Positions 14,761-22,420 of a stretch of DNA of 31,367 bases are shown piece by piece; position 1 is the stretch's first letter; every line of letters starts with the position of its first letter. The stretch lies in IMG/VR virus record IMGVR_UViG_3300043803_000980, positions 1 to 31,367 of that record; one strand, 5' to 3'. Under the pieces are notes generated by a model. That model did no database searches. It was not told where the DNA came from and was given only the letters and a program-made list of their open reading frames with translations. Origin of the DNA: a virus. Both the position numbers and the translations under genes were made by a program.

Positions 14761-14964
14761 ATGACTGAAGCAACTGTACAACTGAATGTTCATGAAATTG
14801 GTGTGATTCTATCTGCACTTCAAAATCTTGAGAATGCTGATGAAAATAGAATTGCAAGAGAATATGGAAGTGCTCCAGCACTGTATAACAAACTTTATTC
14901 CTACTGGGAACAGATGGATAGGTCTGAGACTGGGCTTAGGAATGATGTAGTTCCCTCTTTTTGA
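14761..14964 (+). CDS. small helical hypothetical protein (67 aa)
   Basis: 'VQLNVHEIGVILSALQNLENADENRIAREYG' then 'YNKLYSYWEQMDRSETGL'. The form resembles small cyanophage proteins that begin with 'EIxVIxxALxxLE', unassigned. Ends just before the halogenase promoter. Confidence 0.7.
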   Translation: MTEATVQLNVHEIGVILSALQNLENADENRIAREYGSAPALYNKLYSYWEQMDRSETGLRNDVVPSF

Positions 14965-14973
14965 TGCTATAAT
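14965..14973 (+). promoter_or_regulatory. extended -10 promoter of halogenase
   Basis: TGC-TATAAT (14965-14973) starts directly after the upstream TGA stop and lies 22 bases before ATG 14996. No good -35, consistent with an extended -10 promoter. Confidence 0.6.
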
Positions 14974-14995
14974 TACTAAAGATTAAAAAATATAC

Positions 14996-16618
14996 ATGAG
15001 TAAAGAAATAAAAAAGATTGTGGTTGTCGGTGGTGGTTCGGCAGGATGGATGTCTGCTGCCACCATTGCAACTCAAATTCCTGAAATTGATCTAACTGTC
15101 ATCGAAAGTCCAGACTTTGCTATTCTTGGTGTGGGTGAAAGCACCTTGGGTGGTATTAAGCACTGGACTTCTTTGCTTGGATTGAATGATAGAGATTTCT
15201 TGCATAAAACTGATGGAATATACAAATTAAGCATTAAATTTACTGATTTTGAAGGAAAGGGGACTGGTTCCTTTCACTATCCATTTGGGATGTCTACGGT
15301 TCCTCATGAACAACTGAGTAGAAATGATTGGTACTTAGTTAAACAACTAAGACCTGATGTTCTGGATAAGAACTCATATGCCCGTTGTTTTTATCCAATC
15401 ACTGCTGTTGCTGAACAAAGAAAAATATCAACAGATGGTACTGGAAAGACTCCAGGATTTAATTTTAACTTTGATGCTGCTTATCATTTTGATGCAACAG
15501 CATTTGGACAATACTTGAAGACTGCAGTTTGTCTCCCTAGAGGAGTCAAGTTGATTCATTCAACTGTAGATGGTGTAGTTACAAATGAGAACGGAGTTGA
15601 TTATCTTAAACTCAAAGATGGATCAACAATTACCGCAGACTTGTTCATTGATTGTACAGGATTTAAGAGTATGCTCTTGGGTGGCGCTCTTGAAGAGAAG
15701 TTCAATTCGATTTCTCACATCATTCCAAACAATAAAGCATGGGCGACACATATTCCATATAAAGATAAAAAGAAACAATTAGAGCCATTTACAAACTGCA
15801 CTGCTCTGACAAATGGTTGGGTATGGAATATTCCTTTGTGGTCTCGCATTGGTGGTGGATATGTCTATAGTGATAAGTACATTTCTTCAGAAGATGCTCT
15901 GAAAGAATTCAAGAATCACATTAAGCACACTCATCGTGTTGATCCTGAAGAATTGGAATATAGACCAATTGATATGAAGTTGGGTTTGCATAATCAGATT
16001 TGGAAAAAGAATGTGATTGGTATTGGTCTTGCTGCTGGATTTATTGAACCACTGGAAAGCACAGGATTGCTAACAACATATGAATTCCTTCTTCCTCTTG
16101 CCCATACTCTCCGCAGAAATAGGATTGTTAATCAGTGGGATAGAGATGCTTATAATTTTTCAATGAGTCAGACCTACTATCAATTAGCACAATTTGTAGC
16201 ATTGCATTATGCAATCAGTCCAAGACATGACTCTGACTATTGGATGGATATTACTGAGAGATGTAGAATCTCTGCAGATGTTAATTCAACAATAGCAGAT
16301 ACTTTATCCATGCAAAGTAAGGTTGGGGATATTGTTGCAACCAGTGAGTTTATGTTCACTGCAAATGCCCGATACAAGTTTGGGGAATATCAACCAGGGG
16401 CAGGATTTCAATGTATTGCTGCAGGTATGGATTATTCTCCTGTGGATGCACATCTACATTTGGCAATGGGTAAGTTAAAAGGATTAGATTGTGATGCATA
16501 TTTGGATTACCTATCAGATGTTTTTACTGGTTGTCAAAAACACTATCAGTCCTATGCATCACAATGCCAGTCAATGTATGACTATTTGAGACAAAACATT
16601 CACAGAGGGTCCACTTGA
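14996..16618 (+). CDS. flavin-dependent tryptophan halogenase (540 aa)
   Basis: Family members use FADH2, oxygen and halide to chlorinate or brominate tryptophan or other indoles. Features: FAD-binding GGGSAGWMSA (12-21), 'GVGEST' (45-50), lysine K77 in IYKLSIKF at the position of the catalytic Lys of PrnA, the halogenase signature GWVWNIP (274-280), and the Glu-containing 'EPLESTGLL' (351-359) matching PrnA Glu346. Length is normal. T4-like cyanophages frequently carry this gene. The natural substrate in phages is not established, and no flavin reductase is seen in this window. Confidence 0.93.
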   Translation: MSKEIKKIVVVGGGSAGWMSAATIATQIPEIDLTVIESPDFAILGVGESTLGGIKHWTSLLGLNDRDFLHKTDGIYKLSIKFTDFEGKGTGSFHYPFGMSTVPHEQLSRNDWYLVKQLRPDVLDKNSYARCFYPITAVAEQRKISTDGTGKTPGFNFNFDAAYHFDATAFGQYLKTAVCLPRGVKLIHSTVDGVVTNENGVDYLKLKDGSTITADLFIDCTGFKSMLLGGALEEKFNSISHIIPNNKAWATHIPYKDKKKQLEPFTNCTALTNGWVWNIPLWSRIGGGYVYSDKYISSEDALKEFKNHIKHTHRVDPEELEYRPIDMKLGLHNQIWKKNVIGIGLAAGFIEPLESTGLLTTYEFLLPLAHTLRRNRIVNQWDRDAYNFSMSQTYYQLAQFVALHYAISPRHDSDYWMDITERCRISADVNSTIADTLSMQSKVGDIVATSEFMFTANARYKFGEYQPGAGFQCIAAGMDYSPVDAHLHLAMGKLKGLDCDAYLDYLSDVFTGCQKHYQSYASQCQSMYDYLRQNIHRGST

Positions 16619-16629
16619 TGAACTGGCAT
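16608..16629 (+). promoter_or_regulatory. weak copy of the 22-base dyad at the halogenase stop codon
   Basis: GGTCCA (16608-16613), N10, TGGCAT (16624-16629). The TGA stop (16616-16618) lies inside the spacer, as in other copies. Left arm is divergent. Confidence 0.45.
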
Positions 16630-16630
16630 A

Positions 16631-16660
16631 CTCTGCCCTGACTCTGCCCTGACTCTGCCC
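16631..16660 (+). repeat. tandem 11-bp repeat just upstream of a -10 box
   Basis: CTCTGCCCTGA occurs twice in tandem (16631-16641 and 16642-16652), then CTCTGCCC (16653-16660) runs straight into TATAAT. The repeat unit supplies a CTGACT that fits a -35. Confidence 0.85.
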
Positions 16661-16666
16661 TATAAT
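16638..16666 (+). promoter_or_regulatory. probable promoter of 16691 gene
   Basis: CTGACT (16638-16643, fair match to TTGACA), 17-base spacer, TATAAT (16661-16666). Leader ACTAAGGTAATCGAGGGACACCC is of the same family as the leaders at 11663 and 13660. Confidence 0.6.
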
Positions 16667-16690
16667 ACTAAGGTAATCGAGGGACACCCA

Positions 16691-16954
16691 ATGACCACCT
16701 TCCCCACTCTCCAGTCTGCAGACGGCACGATGCTGGTTGGTTACTATCCTGTCAAGACGCCTTATGGTGATATTAGTCAGGAATGGTGCCTGCAGGTTCT
16801 GTCTTGGAAAGGTGTGGATCAAATCTCCAAGAAGTTTCTGAATCGTGTTGAGAAGACTCTTGCGATTCGTGAGCGTCTGGCACTGGGTTATGTCGAAACT
16901 GGTGACAACTCCGACCTGCCTCAACTTGGTAATCCTTTTCATGGTGCTTGCTGA
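16691..16954 (+). CDS. hypothetical protein (87 aa)
   Basis: Beta-rich 'GTMLVGYYPVKTPYGDISQEWCLQVLSWKGVDQ' then a helix 'FLNRVEKTLAIRERLALGYVETG'. It ends with an ATGA overlap. Unrecognised. Confidence 0.7.
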   Translation: MTTFPTLQSADGTMLVGYYPVKTPYGDISQEWCLQVLSWKGVDQISKKFLNRVEKTLAIRERLALGYVETGDNSDLPQLGNPFHGAC

Positions 16955-17118
16955 TGGCATTTACAACTGATGAACTAAGTGCGATGCTCAACATTCTTAT
17001 GAAACATCCTGATTGGGTTGATCTTTCGGAAAAGATTGGTTATGATGTACATAACTTGAACCGAAAGATTCTTTCTGAAATGTCTGCTGCTATTCTCTAC
17101 GACCTTGATTGCGGATGA
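16954..17118 (+). CDS. small hypothetical helical protein (54 aa)
   Basis: Coupled by ATGA on both sides. Helical pattern 'TDELSAMLNILMKHPDWVDLSEKIGYDVHNLNRKILSEM'. No family recognised. Confidence 0.6.
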   Translation: MAFTTDELSAMLNILMKHPDWVDLSEKIGYDVHNLNRKILSEMSAAILYDLDCG

Positions 17119-17276
17119 AACTCTATTTTTATGCTCTACTCGCAGTTGGCGTTATCTTTGGTTGGAATTTGTTTCTAATCCAACGTGATAACAAAATGTT
17201 TGAAGGTTACAAGAATCGCCAAGCACAAATCTGCGAACAAATGAAATCTTTTCACCCTGATTGTCACATAGAATGA
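17115..17276 (+). CDS. small membrane protein (53 aa)
   Basis: N-terminal transmembrane segment 'LYFYALLAVGVIFGWNLFLI' with a charged tail holding two cysteines. Coupled by ATGA to the RlpA-like gene, so both may act at the cell envelope. Confidence 0.65.
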   Translation: MKLYFYALLAVGVIFGWNLFLIQRDNKMFEGYKNRQAQICEQMKSFHPDCHIE

Positions 17277-17578
17277 TTATTGCCGCTTTGATGTGTGGTA
17301 TCGCTACATATTACGGTGTTGGCGATGGTTTCCATGGACAAAAAACCGCCAATGGTGAACGGTTTGATGCTTATCGTTGGACTGCAGCTCATCCTCATTT
17401 GCCTATGGGCAGTAAGATCAGGGTGACAAACCAAGATAACATGAAGCAGGTGATTGTTCGCGTCAATGATCGCGGACCTTACTCTCATGCAGACTTAGAT
17501 TTATCTTATGCTGCATTTGCCCATATTGCATCACCTCAAAAAGGTAATGCAACTGTCTGTTATCGTATTATTGGATGA
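17273..17578 (+). CDS. RlpA-like double-psi beta-barrel protein (101 aa)
   Basis: Double-psi beta-barrel of the rare lipoprotein A family, which in bacteria cleaves or binds glycan strands lacking stem peptides. Signature order is complete: 'ATYYGVGDGFHGQKTANGERFD' (11-32), 'TAAHPHLPMGSKIRVTN' (37-53), 'VRVNDRGPYSHADLDLSYAAF' (62-82) including the acidic NDRGP motif. Residues 1-9 (MIIAALMCG) look like a truncated signal or TM and include a Cys that could be a lipobox (L-M-C-G). It probably acts on peptidoglycan for entry or lysis, though I cannot tell which. Confidence 0.88.
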   Translation: MIIAALMCGIATYYGVGDGFHGQKTANGERFDAYRWTAAHPHLPMGSKIRVTNQDNMKQVIVRVNDRGPYSHADLDLSYAAFAHIASPQKGNATVCYRIIG

Positions 17579-17580
17579 TT

Positions 17581-17781
17581 ATGAACGACGAAGACATTAG
17601 GCAGTTTATGACCGCATTTGAGGATTTTATGAAACACGCAGAAACTGAAATTGATGCCCACAAAAAATGGCAGGAAGCACGTAATTATGTAACAGGGGGC
17701 AATCATCGTCTCAATTTCATTGAGAAAAAAGCAGCAGAACTGAATGTTTCTGTTGATTATTATCTTCAGGAGTTTGTGTAA
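17581..17781 (+). CDS. small helical protein (66 aa), C-terminus shared with 24152 protein
   Basis: Acidic-basic helix 'IRQFMTAFEDFMKHAETEIDAHKKW', then a glycine turn and the C-terminus 'KKAAELNVSVDYYLQEFV'. The protein at 24152-24298 ends in the closely similar 'QKAAELELPLDYYLQEFV', so the two share a C-terminal domain. ATG 17575 is an alternative start. Overlaps the next gene by one base. Confidence 0.7.
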   Translation: MNDEDIRQFMTAFEDFMKHAETEIDAHKKWQEARNYVTGGNHRLNFIEKKAAELNVSVDYYLQEFV

Positions 17782-17960
17782 TGGATCAAAAAACAAAATT
17801 GATTCTGGCACAGATTCAGGTTGAAAATCTTCATAAACTTCTGAGTGATGGGCAATATGCTGGATTTTTTTCTTCGCATTTGCTTCCAATTAAGTTTGAG
17901 ATTGAGCGACAATTGAACTGCTTGACAGGAAGCAACAAATACACTAAAATTAAGGAGTAA
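17781..17960 (+). CDS. conserved-looking hypothetical protein (59 aa)
   Basis: Starts at TAATG. Helical 'KLILAQIQVENLHKLLSDGQYAGFFSSHLLPIKFEIERQLNCL'. I recall the pattern from cyanophage small proteins. Function unknown. Confidence 0.65.
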   Translation: MDQKTKLILAQIQVENLHKLLSDGQYAGFFSSHLLPIKFEIERQLNCLTGSNKYTKIKE

Positions 17961-17973
17961 TTTACACACAACA

Positions 17974-18207
17974 ATGAAGTATCTTTATCTGGTTGATTAT
18001 TGGGTTCCGTTTCCTTCTTCTGAATATGGTGGCGTAGTTAGTGTCATCGCAGAAAATGATAACGAGTGCCATGATGTTCTTCTGGACTGGCGTGATGAGT
18101 ATGAGAATGCACACGATTCTCGGATTATGGAACGTGTTGTTAATGCCCATAAATTTGCTCTTGCCAATGATGAAGACTCCCGCATTGTTGATTCATTCAC
18201 GACATGA
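17974..18207 (+). CDS. hypothetical protein (77 aa)
   Basis: Beta-alpha-beta pattern: 'KYLYLVDYWVPFPSSEYGGVVSVIAENDNECHDVLLDW' then a helix of acidic character. Ends in an ATGA overlap with the oxygenase, so it is probably expressed with it. Confidence 0.75.
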   Translation: MKYLYLVDYWVPFPSSEYGGVVSVIAENDNECHDVLLDWRDEYENAHDSRIMERVVNAHKFALANDEDSRIVDSFTT

Positions 18208-18854
18208 GTATCAAACTAATTGATCGCACAATTTGGCCAACATTCCCATCAATGGTCTTTTCCTCAAAGATTGAGAGTAAAAGTTTGTTGAACCAGGTTG
18301 CATCTGATGTCATGAAACTGACCAAAGATGAAACTATGGGGAATAAAGCAGGAACTGTTGGTTGGCATAGCAATCACAACCTGCATAATCTACCTCAGTT
18401 TGAAGAACTTGCCGACCTTTTTCTTCAGGAAGCAGTATCCGTCATGGATTATATGACGGTCATTCGTGATGAATCCTATCTTACAAGTATGTGGGCAAAC
18501 GTAGGTTATCGCCCTGAATATTCGCATCAGAATCATATTCACCCCAATTCATTGCTGAGTGGTGTTTTGCACGTTTCAATGCCTCCAAGTTGTTCAGGAA
18601 CTGCATTTTCCGATCCACGCCCAGGAGCACGAATCTTTGAACCCAATCACAATGAATTAAATGCAACGAACTCAGGTGTATTCATTCCTAAATTTGAAGA
18701 GGGTACGTTGTTGATATTCCCATCTTATCTTCCCCATGGTGTTCCCCAAACATATACATCCTATGGTAAGGGTAAGAATCGTATTACAATCAGTTTTAAT
18801 GCAATGATTCTGGGAGATATTACGACACGAACTGCACCACTTTCACTGAGGTAA
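18204..18854 (+). CDS. putative Fe(II)/2-oxoglutarate oxygenase, TIGR02466-like (216 aa)
   Basis: Double-stranded beta-helix candidate of the TIGR02466 type common in cyanophages. Key features: 'HIHPNSLLSGVLHV' (111-124) as the first iron-binding strand (His with Asn at the usual acidic position), 'SDPR' (136-139), distal 'PHGV' (177-180) with H178, and 'KNRITISFN' (191-199), where R193 would bind 2-oxoglutarate. Length matches the family. The natural substrate of phage members is unknown; hydroxylation of a protein or small molecule is expected. Confidence 0.8.
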   Translation: MSIKLIDRTIWPTFPSMVFSSKIESKSLLNQVASDVMKLTKDETMGNKAGTVGWHSNHNLHNLPQFEELADLFLQEAVSVMDYMTVIRDESYLTSMWANVGYRPEYSHQNHIHPNSLLSGVLHVSMPPSCSGTAFSDPRPGARIFEPNHNELNATNSGVFIPKFEEGTLLIFPSYLPHGVPQTYTSYGKGKNRITISFNAMILGDITTRTAPLSLR

Positions 18855-18857
18855 TTC

Positions 18858-19022
18858 ATGGACCAACTGTATAAAATTGTTGAATTAGAAACCACAGGTT
18901 GGGAAGATATTGACCCCCAATATCACAAACTGACCAGAGAACAAGCAATGCAATGTATTCTAACTCTGATTGAGGATGGATACAATCCCAATCGTATTCG
19001 TGCCGTTGTTGATAACGACTGA
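18858..19022 (+). CDS. small hypothetical protein (54 aa)
   Basis: 'YKIVELETTGWEDIDPQYHKLTREQAMQCILTLIEDGYNPNRIRAV' resembles a family of small phage proteins with a C-terminal helix-turn ('EQAMxxI..LI.EGY.P..IRxV'). Helical; unassigned. Confidence 0.65.
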   Translation: MDQLYKIVELETTGWEDIDPQYHKLTREQAMQCILTLIEDGYNPNRIRAVVDND

Positions 19023-19036
19023 ATTGGGATATAACG

Positions 19037-19318
19037 ATGAACATTGATTTTCCACACAATGCACCAGAGGGAATGTATTATGAGCAGACAGAGTTTAAAC
19101 GCAATGTTGTTGCTATCTGGATTCATTACGACCGTAGGTTTGATTACAATCTGGGTGATGCCGTTCGTTGTATCTGGGGGTTCTACAACACCAAAACAAG
19201 AACATATTATTCCCCCATCAACTCCAAAAGTGTTGGACAGTCGGTGGATATAAGGAAAACAACTCCTTATTCTGCGATGATTCCTAAGCAAACACCACTT
19301 GAATCTGCATTTGTATGA
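19037..19318 (+). CDS. hypothetical protein (93 aa)
   Basis: Beta-rich 'GMYYEQTEFKRNVVAIWIHYDRRFDYNLGDAVRCIWGFYNTKTRTYYSP' with a Pro/Ser/Lys tail. Coupled to the next gene by ATGA. Unrecognised. Confidence 0.7.
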   Translation: MNIDFPHNAPEGMYYEQTEFKRNVVAIWIHYDRRFDYNLGDAVRCIWGFYNTKTRTYYSPINSKSVGQSVDIRKTTPYSAMIPKQTPLESAFV

Positions 19319-19620
19319 GTTACATTCCTGAAGTCAATGATTATGTCACCTGGACCAAAGGTGTTGAGGGTTGGGTGTATTTCAAGGATGTAGAGTACAT
19401 CACAATTGAAGTCAATGTCAAGCCCAAGGATAAGACTAACTATGCTGCCTGTAAGTTGCATTCCAATGAGCGATTGCTAGTTCTGTGCTATAATAATCAG
19501 TGGAAAGAACTCACCTATGTAAGGTCAAGACAATCTGTTTATGATAATGAAGAAAAGGAAGAGGACAAAACTTTGGCGATGGTGGGCGAAAGCACTTGGG
19601 GAGAAAGCGACGAAAAATGA
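19315..19620 (+). CDS. conserved cyanophage-type hypothetical protein (101 aa)
   Basis: 'VNDYVTWTKGVEGWVYFKDVEYITIEV' suggests a small SH3-like barrel; the following 'AACKLHSNERLLVLCYNNQWKELTYVRSRQSVY' is, from memory, a conserved stretch in T4-like cyanophage proteins. Acidic tail. Function not known. Confidence 0.75.
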   Translation: MSYIPEVNDYVTWTKGVEGWVYFKDVEYITIEVNVKPKDKTNYAACKLHSNERLLVLCYNNQWKELTYVRSRQSVYDNEEKEEDKTLAMVGESTWGESDEK

Positions 19621-19709
19621 CAGAGAAGCAGACCACATTGCTCATATACGGACTGTTATATTCGGTACTTATCTCATTACTAATCTATTCATTATCGCAG
19701 GGGTCGTAA
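19617..19709 (+). CDS. possible 30-residue transmembrane peptide
   Basis: Begins in an ATGA overlap and encodes 'MTEKQTTLLIYGLLYSVLIS' followed by ten mostly hydrophobic residues, one clean membrane helix. Short phage TM peptides of this kind are plausible but cannot be confirmed by reading. Confidence 0.35.
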   Translation: MTEKQTTLLIYGLLYSVLISLLIYSLSQGS

Positions 19710-19724
19710 GACATTGGAATGACA

Positions 19725-19877
19725 ATGAAATACCAAGTTGTATATTACAAATCGAAGAAGAACAAAACAACCAAACAAACCGCAGTTTTCTTTAACATTG
19801 AGGATGCTACATTATGGGAACAACACGTACAGAAACAGGGCTACCTGAACAGCGAAATCGTACCCCTTTTTCAGTAA
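19725..19877 (+). CDS. conserved cyanophage-type small protein (50 aa)
   Basis: 'YQVVYYKSKKNKTTKQTAVFFNIEDATLWEQHVQKQG' followed by 'EIVPLFQ'; I recall close relatives across cyanomyoviruses. Beta-alpha-beta. It overlaps the next gene by 64 bases in another frame. Confidence 0.7.
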   Translation: MKYQVVYYKSKKNKTTKQTAVFFNIEDATLWEQHVQKQGYLNSEIVPLFQ

Positions 19878-20098
19878 AGAGAAAGGTTATCTATTATCCT
19901 GCCCTTGTATTGACAGGTATGATTGGATTTGCTCTAGGGTCAAATGCATACACTGAATCAACCATCAATCAAACTCTGAAACTGTGCAATCAGAAACCTC
20001 TGGAATGCAAGTTCAAGTATGATATGGTGATGTATCAAGAAACAGGACGAGTGCCTTATACTGCTGAAACTGCAAAAGTGGATTCCAAAACTAAATAA
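19814..20098 (+). CDS. single-TM conserved hypothetical protein (94 aa)
   Basis: Hydrophilic N-terminus, TM segment 'IYYPALVLTGMIGFALGSNAY' (26-46), then 'LKLCNQKPLECKFKYDMVMYQETGRVPY' with two cysteines. The C-terminal part is, as I recall, conserved in cyanophages. The ATG at 19814 is inside the previous gene, so the start is uncertain. Confidence 0.65.
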   Translation: MGTTRTETGLPEQRNRTPFSVKRKVIYYPALVLTGMIGFALGSNAYTESTINQTLKLCNQKPLECKFKYDMVMYQETGRVPYTAETAKVDSKTK

Positions 20099-20127
20099 CA
20101 GTACGTTAAGGAATTCTTAGTTGTCTA

Positions 20128-21282
20128 ATGGCAATATCGACAAGTAATACGTTTTTATTTTCATCAGGTCCAATTAAGTTTGGAGATCTAAGAAACTCTT
20201 TTAAGGAAGTTGCATCAGGTCCAATTAAGGCATCTGAATTGCTGAGAAATACAACGGTTACAACCTCTGCAGAAACAGATCCAATTGTACCCGATGCTGT
20301 TGAAAACTCACAGATTGCAAACAGCACGACAAAGAATCTCAAGAGTTCGCAGTTTCGCAATAGTCTGAAGTATTATAATTTGGTTCAGACAGGAACGGAT
20401 GATAACTCTGCCAACTTTAGCAATCCTGGTGTTGATGTTGGAGCACAGAATTGGTTTGGTAATCTACCCAAGAACATCAAGAAGAGATTCTATGTTCAGG
20501 GAACGATTGGATCCATCAACACATCTTCACCTGCGGCAAGGTTTGATTCATTGGCCTACAATCTGTCTTTGATTGTTCAAAATGGTGGAAAGATTCATGG
20601 TGCAGGTGGATCAGGTGGAACTGTTTATAGTACGCCTGGTGCTGTAGGTGGATCTGCGATTTATTCAACTTCAACAGGATATGCTGTTAAAGTTGTAATT
20701 GATGCAGGTTCTCAGGTTTATGCAGGTGGATCAGGTGGAGCCAGAGGTTCTCAAGGTACATCAGGCAATCCTGGAACTTGTAACTATCAGTATTGGACTG
20801 GTGGTTATTGTGGTGGTGGTCCAAACAATAACTGTCCTGGTGGATATAAAGTAGGTGGTAAAGGTGGTGGTGATGGCAACTGCTGTGAATTTAACCGTGG
20901 ATGCAATGTAGGACGTTGGTATAATCTTTGTCAAGTTGATTATGCTGTGCCTGCTGCTCCTGGTGGTGATGGTGGTGCAGGTGGAATCGGTCAAGGATAC
21001 AATCAACCAAGCACTACAGGTGTTGCTGGTGGAGCAGGAGCGCCTGGTGGATGTGGAGCAAGTCCTCAATATGGACAACCCAGTGGAAATCCTGGAGAGC
21101 CAGGTTCATCAGGTGCTCTATTTGGATCAGGGTCAGCAGCAACCACAACATCACCAACATCGACACTTGTAGGTAATGGTGGTATTGCAGGAAATGCAGG
21201 ACGTGCCATTGCCCCTGCCCTAGGAAATTACATATATACAGGTGAATTAACTTCTGAAACCATTAAAGGATTGTACCAATGA
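20128..21282 (+). CDS. glycine-rich virion structural protein (384 aa)
   Basis: N-terminus has two related short blocks 'SGPIKFGDLRNSF' and 'SGPIKASELLRNT', a pattern common at the start of T4-like cyanophage virion proteins. Residues 155-365 are Gly-rich with collagen-like and 'GGSGG' runs ('GAGGSGGTVYSTPGAVGG', 'GGKGGGDGNCCEF') and a cluster of Cys around 225-265. This layout is typical of tail-fibre or capsid-decorating structural proteins. ATG 20128 preceded by a long spacer from the previous stop. Confidence 0.8.
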   Translation: MAISTSNTFLFSSGPIKFGDLRNSFKEVASGPIKASELLRNTTVTTSAETDPIVPDAVENSQIANSTTKNLKSSQFRNSLKYYNLVQTGTDDNSANFSNPGVDVGAQNWFGNLPKNIKKRFYVQGTIGSINTSSPAARFDSLAYNLSLIVQNGGKIHGAGGSGGTVYSTPGAVGGSAIYSTSTGYAVKVVIDAGSQVYAGGSGGARGSQGTSGNPGTCNYQYWTGGYCGGGPNNNCPGGYKVGGKGGGDGNCCEFNRGCNVGRWYNLCQVDYAVPAAPGGDGGAGGIGQGYNQPSTTGVAGGAGAPGGCGASPQYGQPSGNPGEPGSSGALFGSGSAATTTSPTSTLVGNGGIAGNAGRAIAPALGNYIYTGELTSETIKGLYQ

Positions 21283-21623
21283 GTGATTATCCATCGTTAC
21301 CACAGCAAGCAAAAAATCTTGCAAAGTTTGCATTTGATGTGCTCAAGTACGCACAAGCAAGTGATAGTTTGTTTTGTTCCAATGAAGTTGTATTAAAGAG
21401 AAAGGCAATTTGTGAAGCCTGTGATCGCCGCGACCCAATTCCCAATCGTTGTAAGGAATGTGGTTGTTATTTGGATTCAAAAGTTCGTTTTGCTCTTGAT
21501 GCCTGCCCATTGGGTAAATGGAGAGAATCTGATGAAGATTGGATGAATGGAGAGTTTGATAAGTTCATGGAGTCAAGAAAAGATTGTTGTCCTGACGATC
21601 ATATTCCAGAACCTCCTCAGTGA
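21279..21623 (+). CDS. small zinc-binding type protein (114 aa)
   Basis: Coupled to the structural gene by ATGA. Four-Cys site: C44/C47 in 'CEACDRR' and C58/C61 in 'CKECGCYLDSKVRF', then C73 and 'CCPDDH'. The 'CEAC...RCKECGCYL' form is a phage zinc-ribbon I recall from T4-like cyanophages, possibly a tail-fibre assembly or related protein. Confidence 0.7.
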   Translation: MSDYPSLPQQAKNLAKFAFDVLKYAQASDSLFCSNEVVLKRKAICEACDRRDPIPNRCKECGCYLDSKVRFALDACPLGKWRESDEDWMNGEFDKFMESRKDCCPDDHIPEPPQ

Positions 21624-21648
21624 TTAAATCAGCACAACAATCAAAGAA

Positions 21649-22185
21649 ATGAACGTACTTGTTATTGATGACTTCTTTGAGAATCCAGAAGAAGTCATAG
21701 AGATGTCCTTGGAGCAGAATTATAACTGCTCTAAGGATATTGATTCTGGATGGCAAGGATACCGCACGGGTCCATTGTATTGTCCTGAAATACAAGAGAA
21801 TGTTCTTCATACTGTATCGGAGCATTTCAAGATTCAGAATTATCTGATTGAGTCTTATTTTCATATTCTTCCCACTGAGGTTATCGACTGGGATATCCAA
21901 AGCGATAGAAACACAAGAATCAAAGATTATCATCATTACAAGTATCATGCTGATCCTGTGCCTTATGCAGGGGTCATCTATTTGTCTGATGCACCAGAAT
22001 CCTGTGGCACATCAATTGTCAATGGAGAGAAGAATGAGATAGTATCGTATGCTCATAAGTATAATCGATTGATTGCCTATCCTGGGTATTATGTTCATGC
22101 TCCTACATCACCTTATGGTAATGATATTACAGATGGTCGATTGACTTATAATTTCTTTATCTCACAATCATTCTATGGTTTCTAA
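21649..22185 (+). CDS. putative Fe(II)/2-oxoglutarate oxygenase, DUF6445-like (178 aa)
   Basis: 'KYHADPVPYAGVIYLSDAPESCGTSIV' gives the HxD iron motif (H100, D102) at the start of the barrel, and 'YPGYYVHAPTSPYG' gives the distal His (H150); R164 in 'DGRLTYNFF' would bind 2-oxoglutarate. This is the DUF6445-type layout. Second oxygenase of the window, 2.8 kb after the TIGR02466-like one. Substrate unknown. Confidence 0.75.
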   Translation: MNVLVIDDFFENPEEVIEMSLEQNYNCSKDIDSGWQGYRTGPLYCPEIQENVLHTVSEHFKIQNYLIESYFHILPTEVIDWDIQSDRNTRIKDYHHYKYHADPVPYAGVIYLSDAPESCGTSIVNGEKNEIVSYAHKYNRLIAYPGYYVHAPTSPYGNDITDGRLTYNFFISQSFYGF

Positions 22186-22203
22186 GATCGAGGTTTGCGA
22201 CGC

Positions 22204-22211
22204 CATAAATA
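22204..22211 (+). promoter_or_regulatory. T4-late-like promoter box
   Basis: CATAAATA fits the NATAAATA late box and lies 20 bases before ATG 22232. A GAGGATAA ribosome binding site follows. Fits a late-expressed gene. Confidence 0.5.
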
Positions 22212-22231
22212 CTCAAAAAGTCAGAGGATAA

Positions 22232-22420
22232 ATGAAGACGTTCTTTCAGTTCATGGAACAGATTCTCACAACACCACAGGCAAAGGTTGATGCTGCAAAA
22301 GCCAAGGAAAGTGGAATCATAACACGTCAGCACAATCGCTATGCGAATCTACAACGTCTTCATACGACTATGCATTTGCAGCAGACGGCGAATCAAGAGA
22401 AAAGAGATAAAGGACTCTGA
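22232..22420 (+). CDS. small basic protein (62 aa)
   Basis: 'KTFFQFMEQILTTPQAKVDAAKAKESG' followed by 'NRYANLQRLHTTMHLQQTANQEKRDK'. Gln/Arg/Lys-rich and probably helical. Ends exactly at the start of the convergent homing endonuclease stop, so it may be a late gene adjacent to the insertion. Confidence 0.65.
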   Translation: MKTFFQFMEQILTTPQAKVDAAKAKESGIITRQHNRYANLQRLHTTMHLQQTANQEKRDKGL

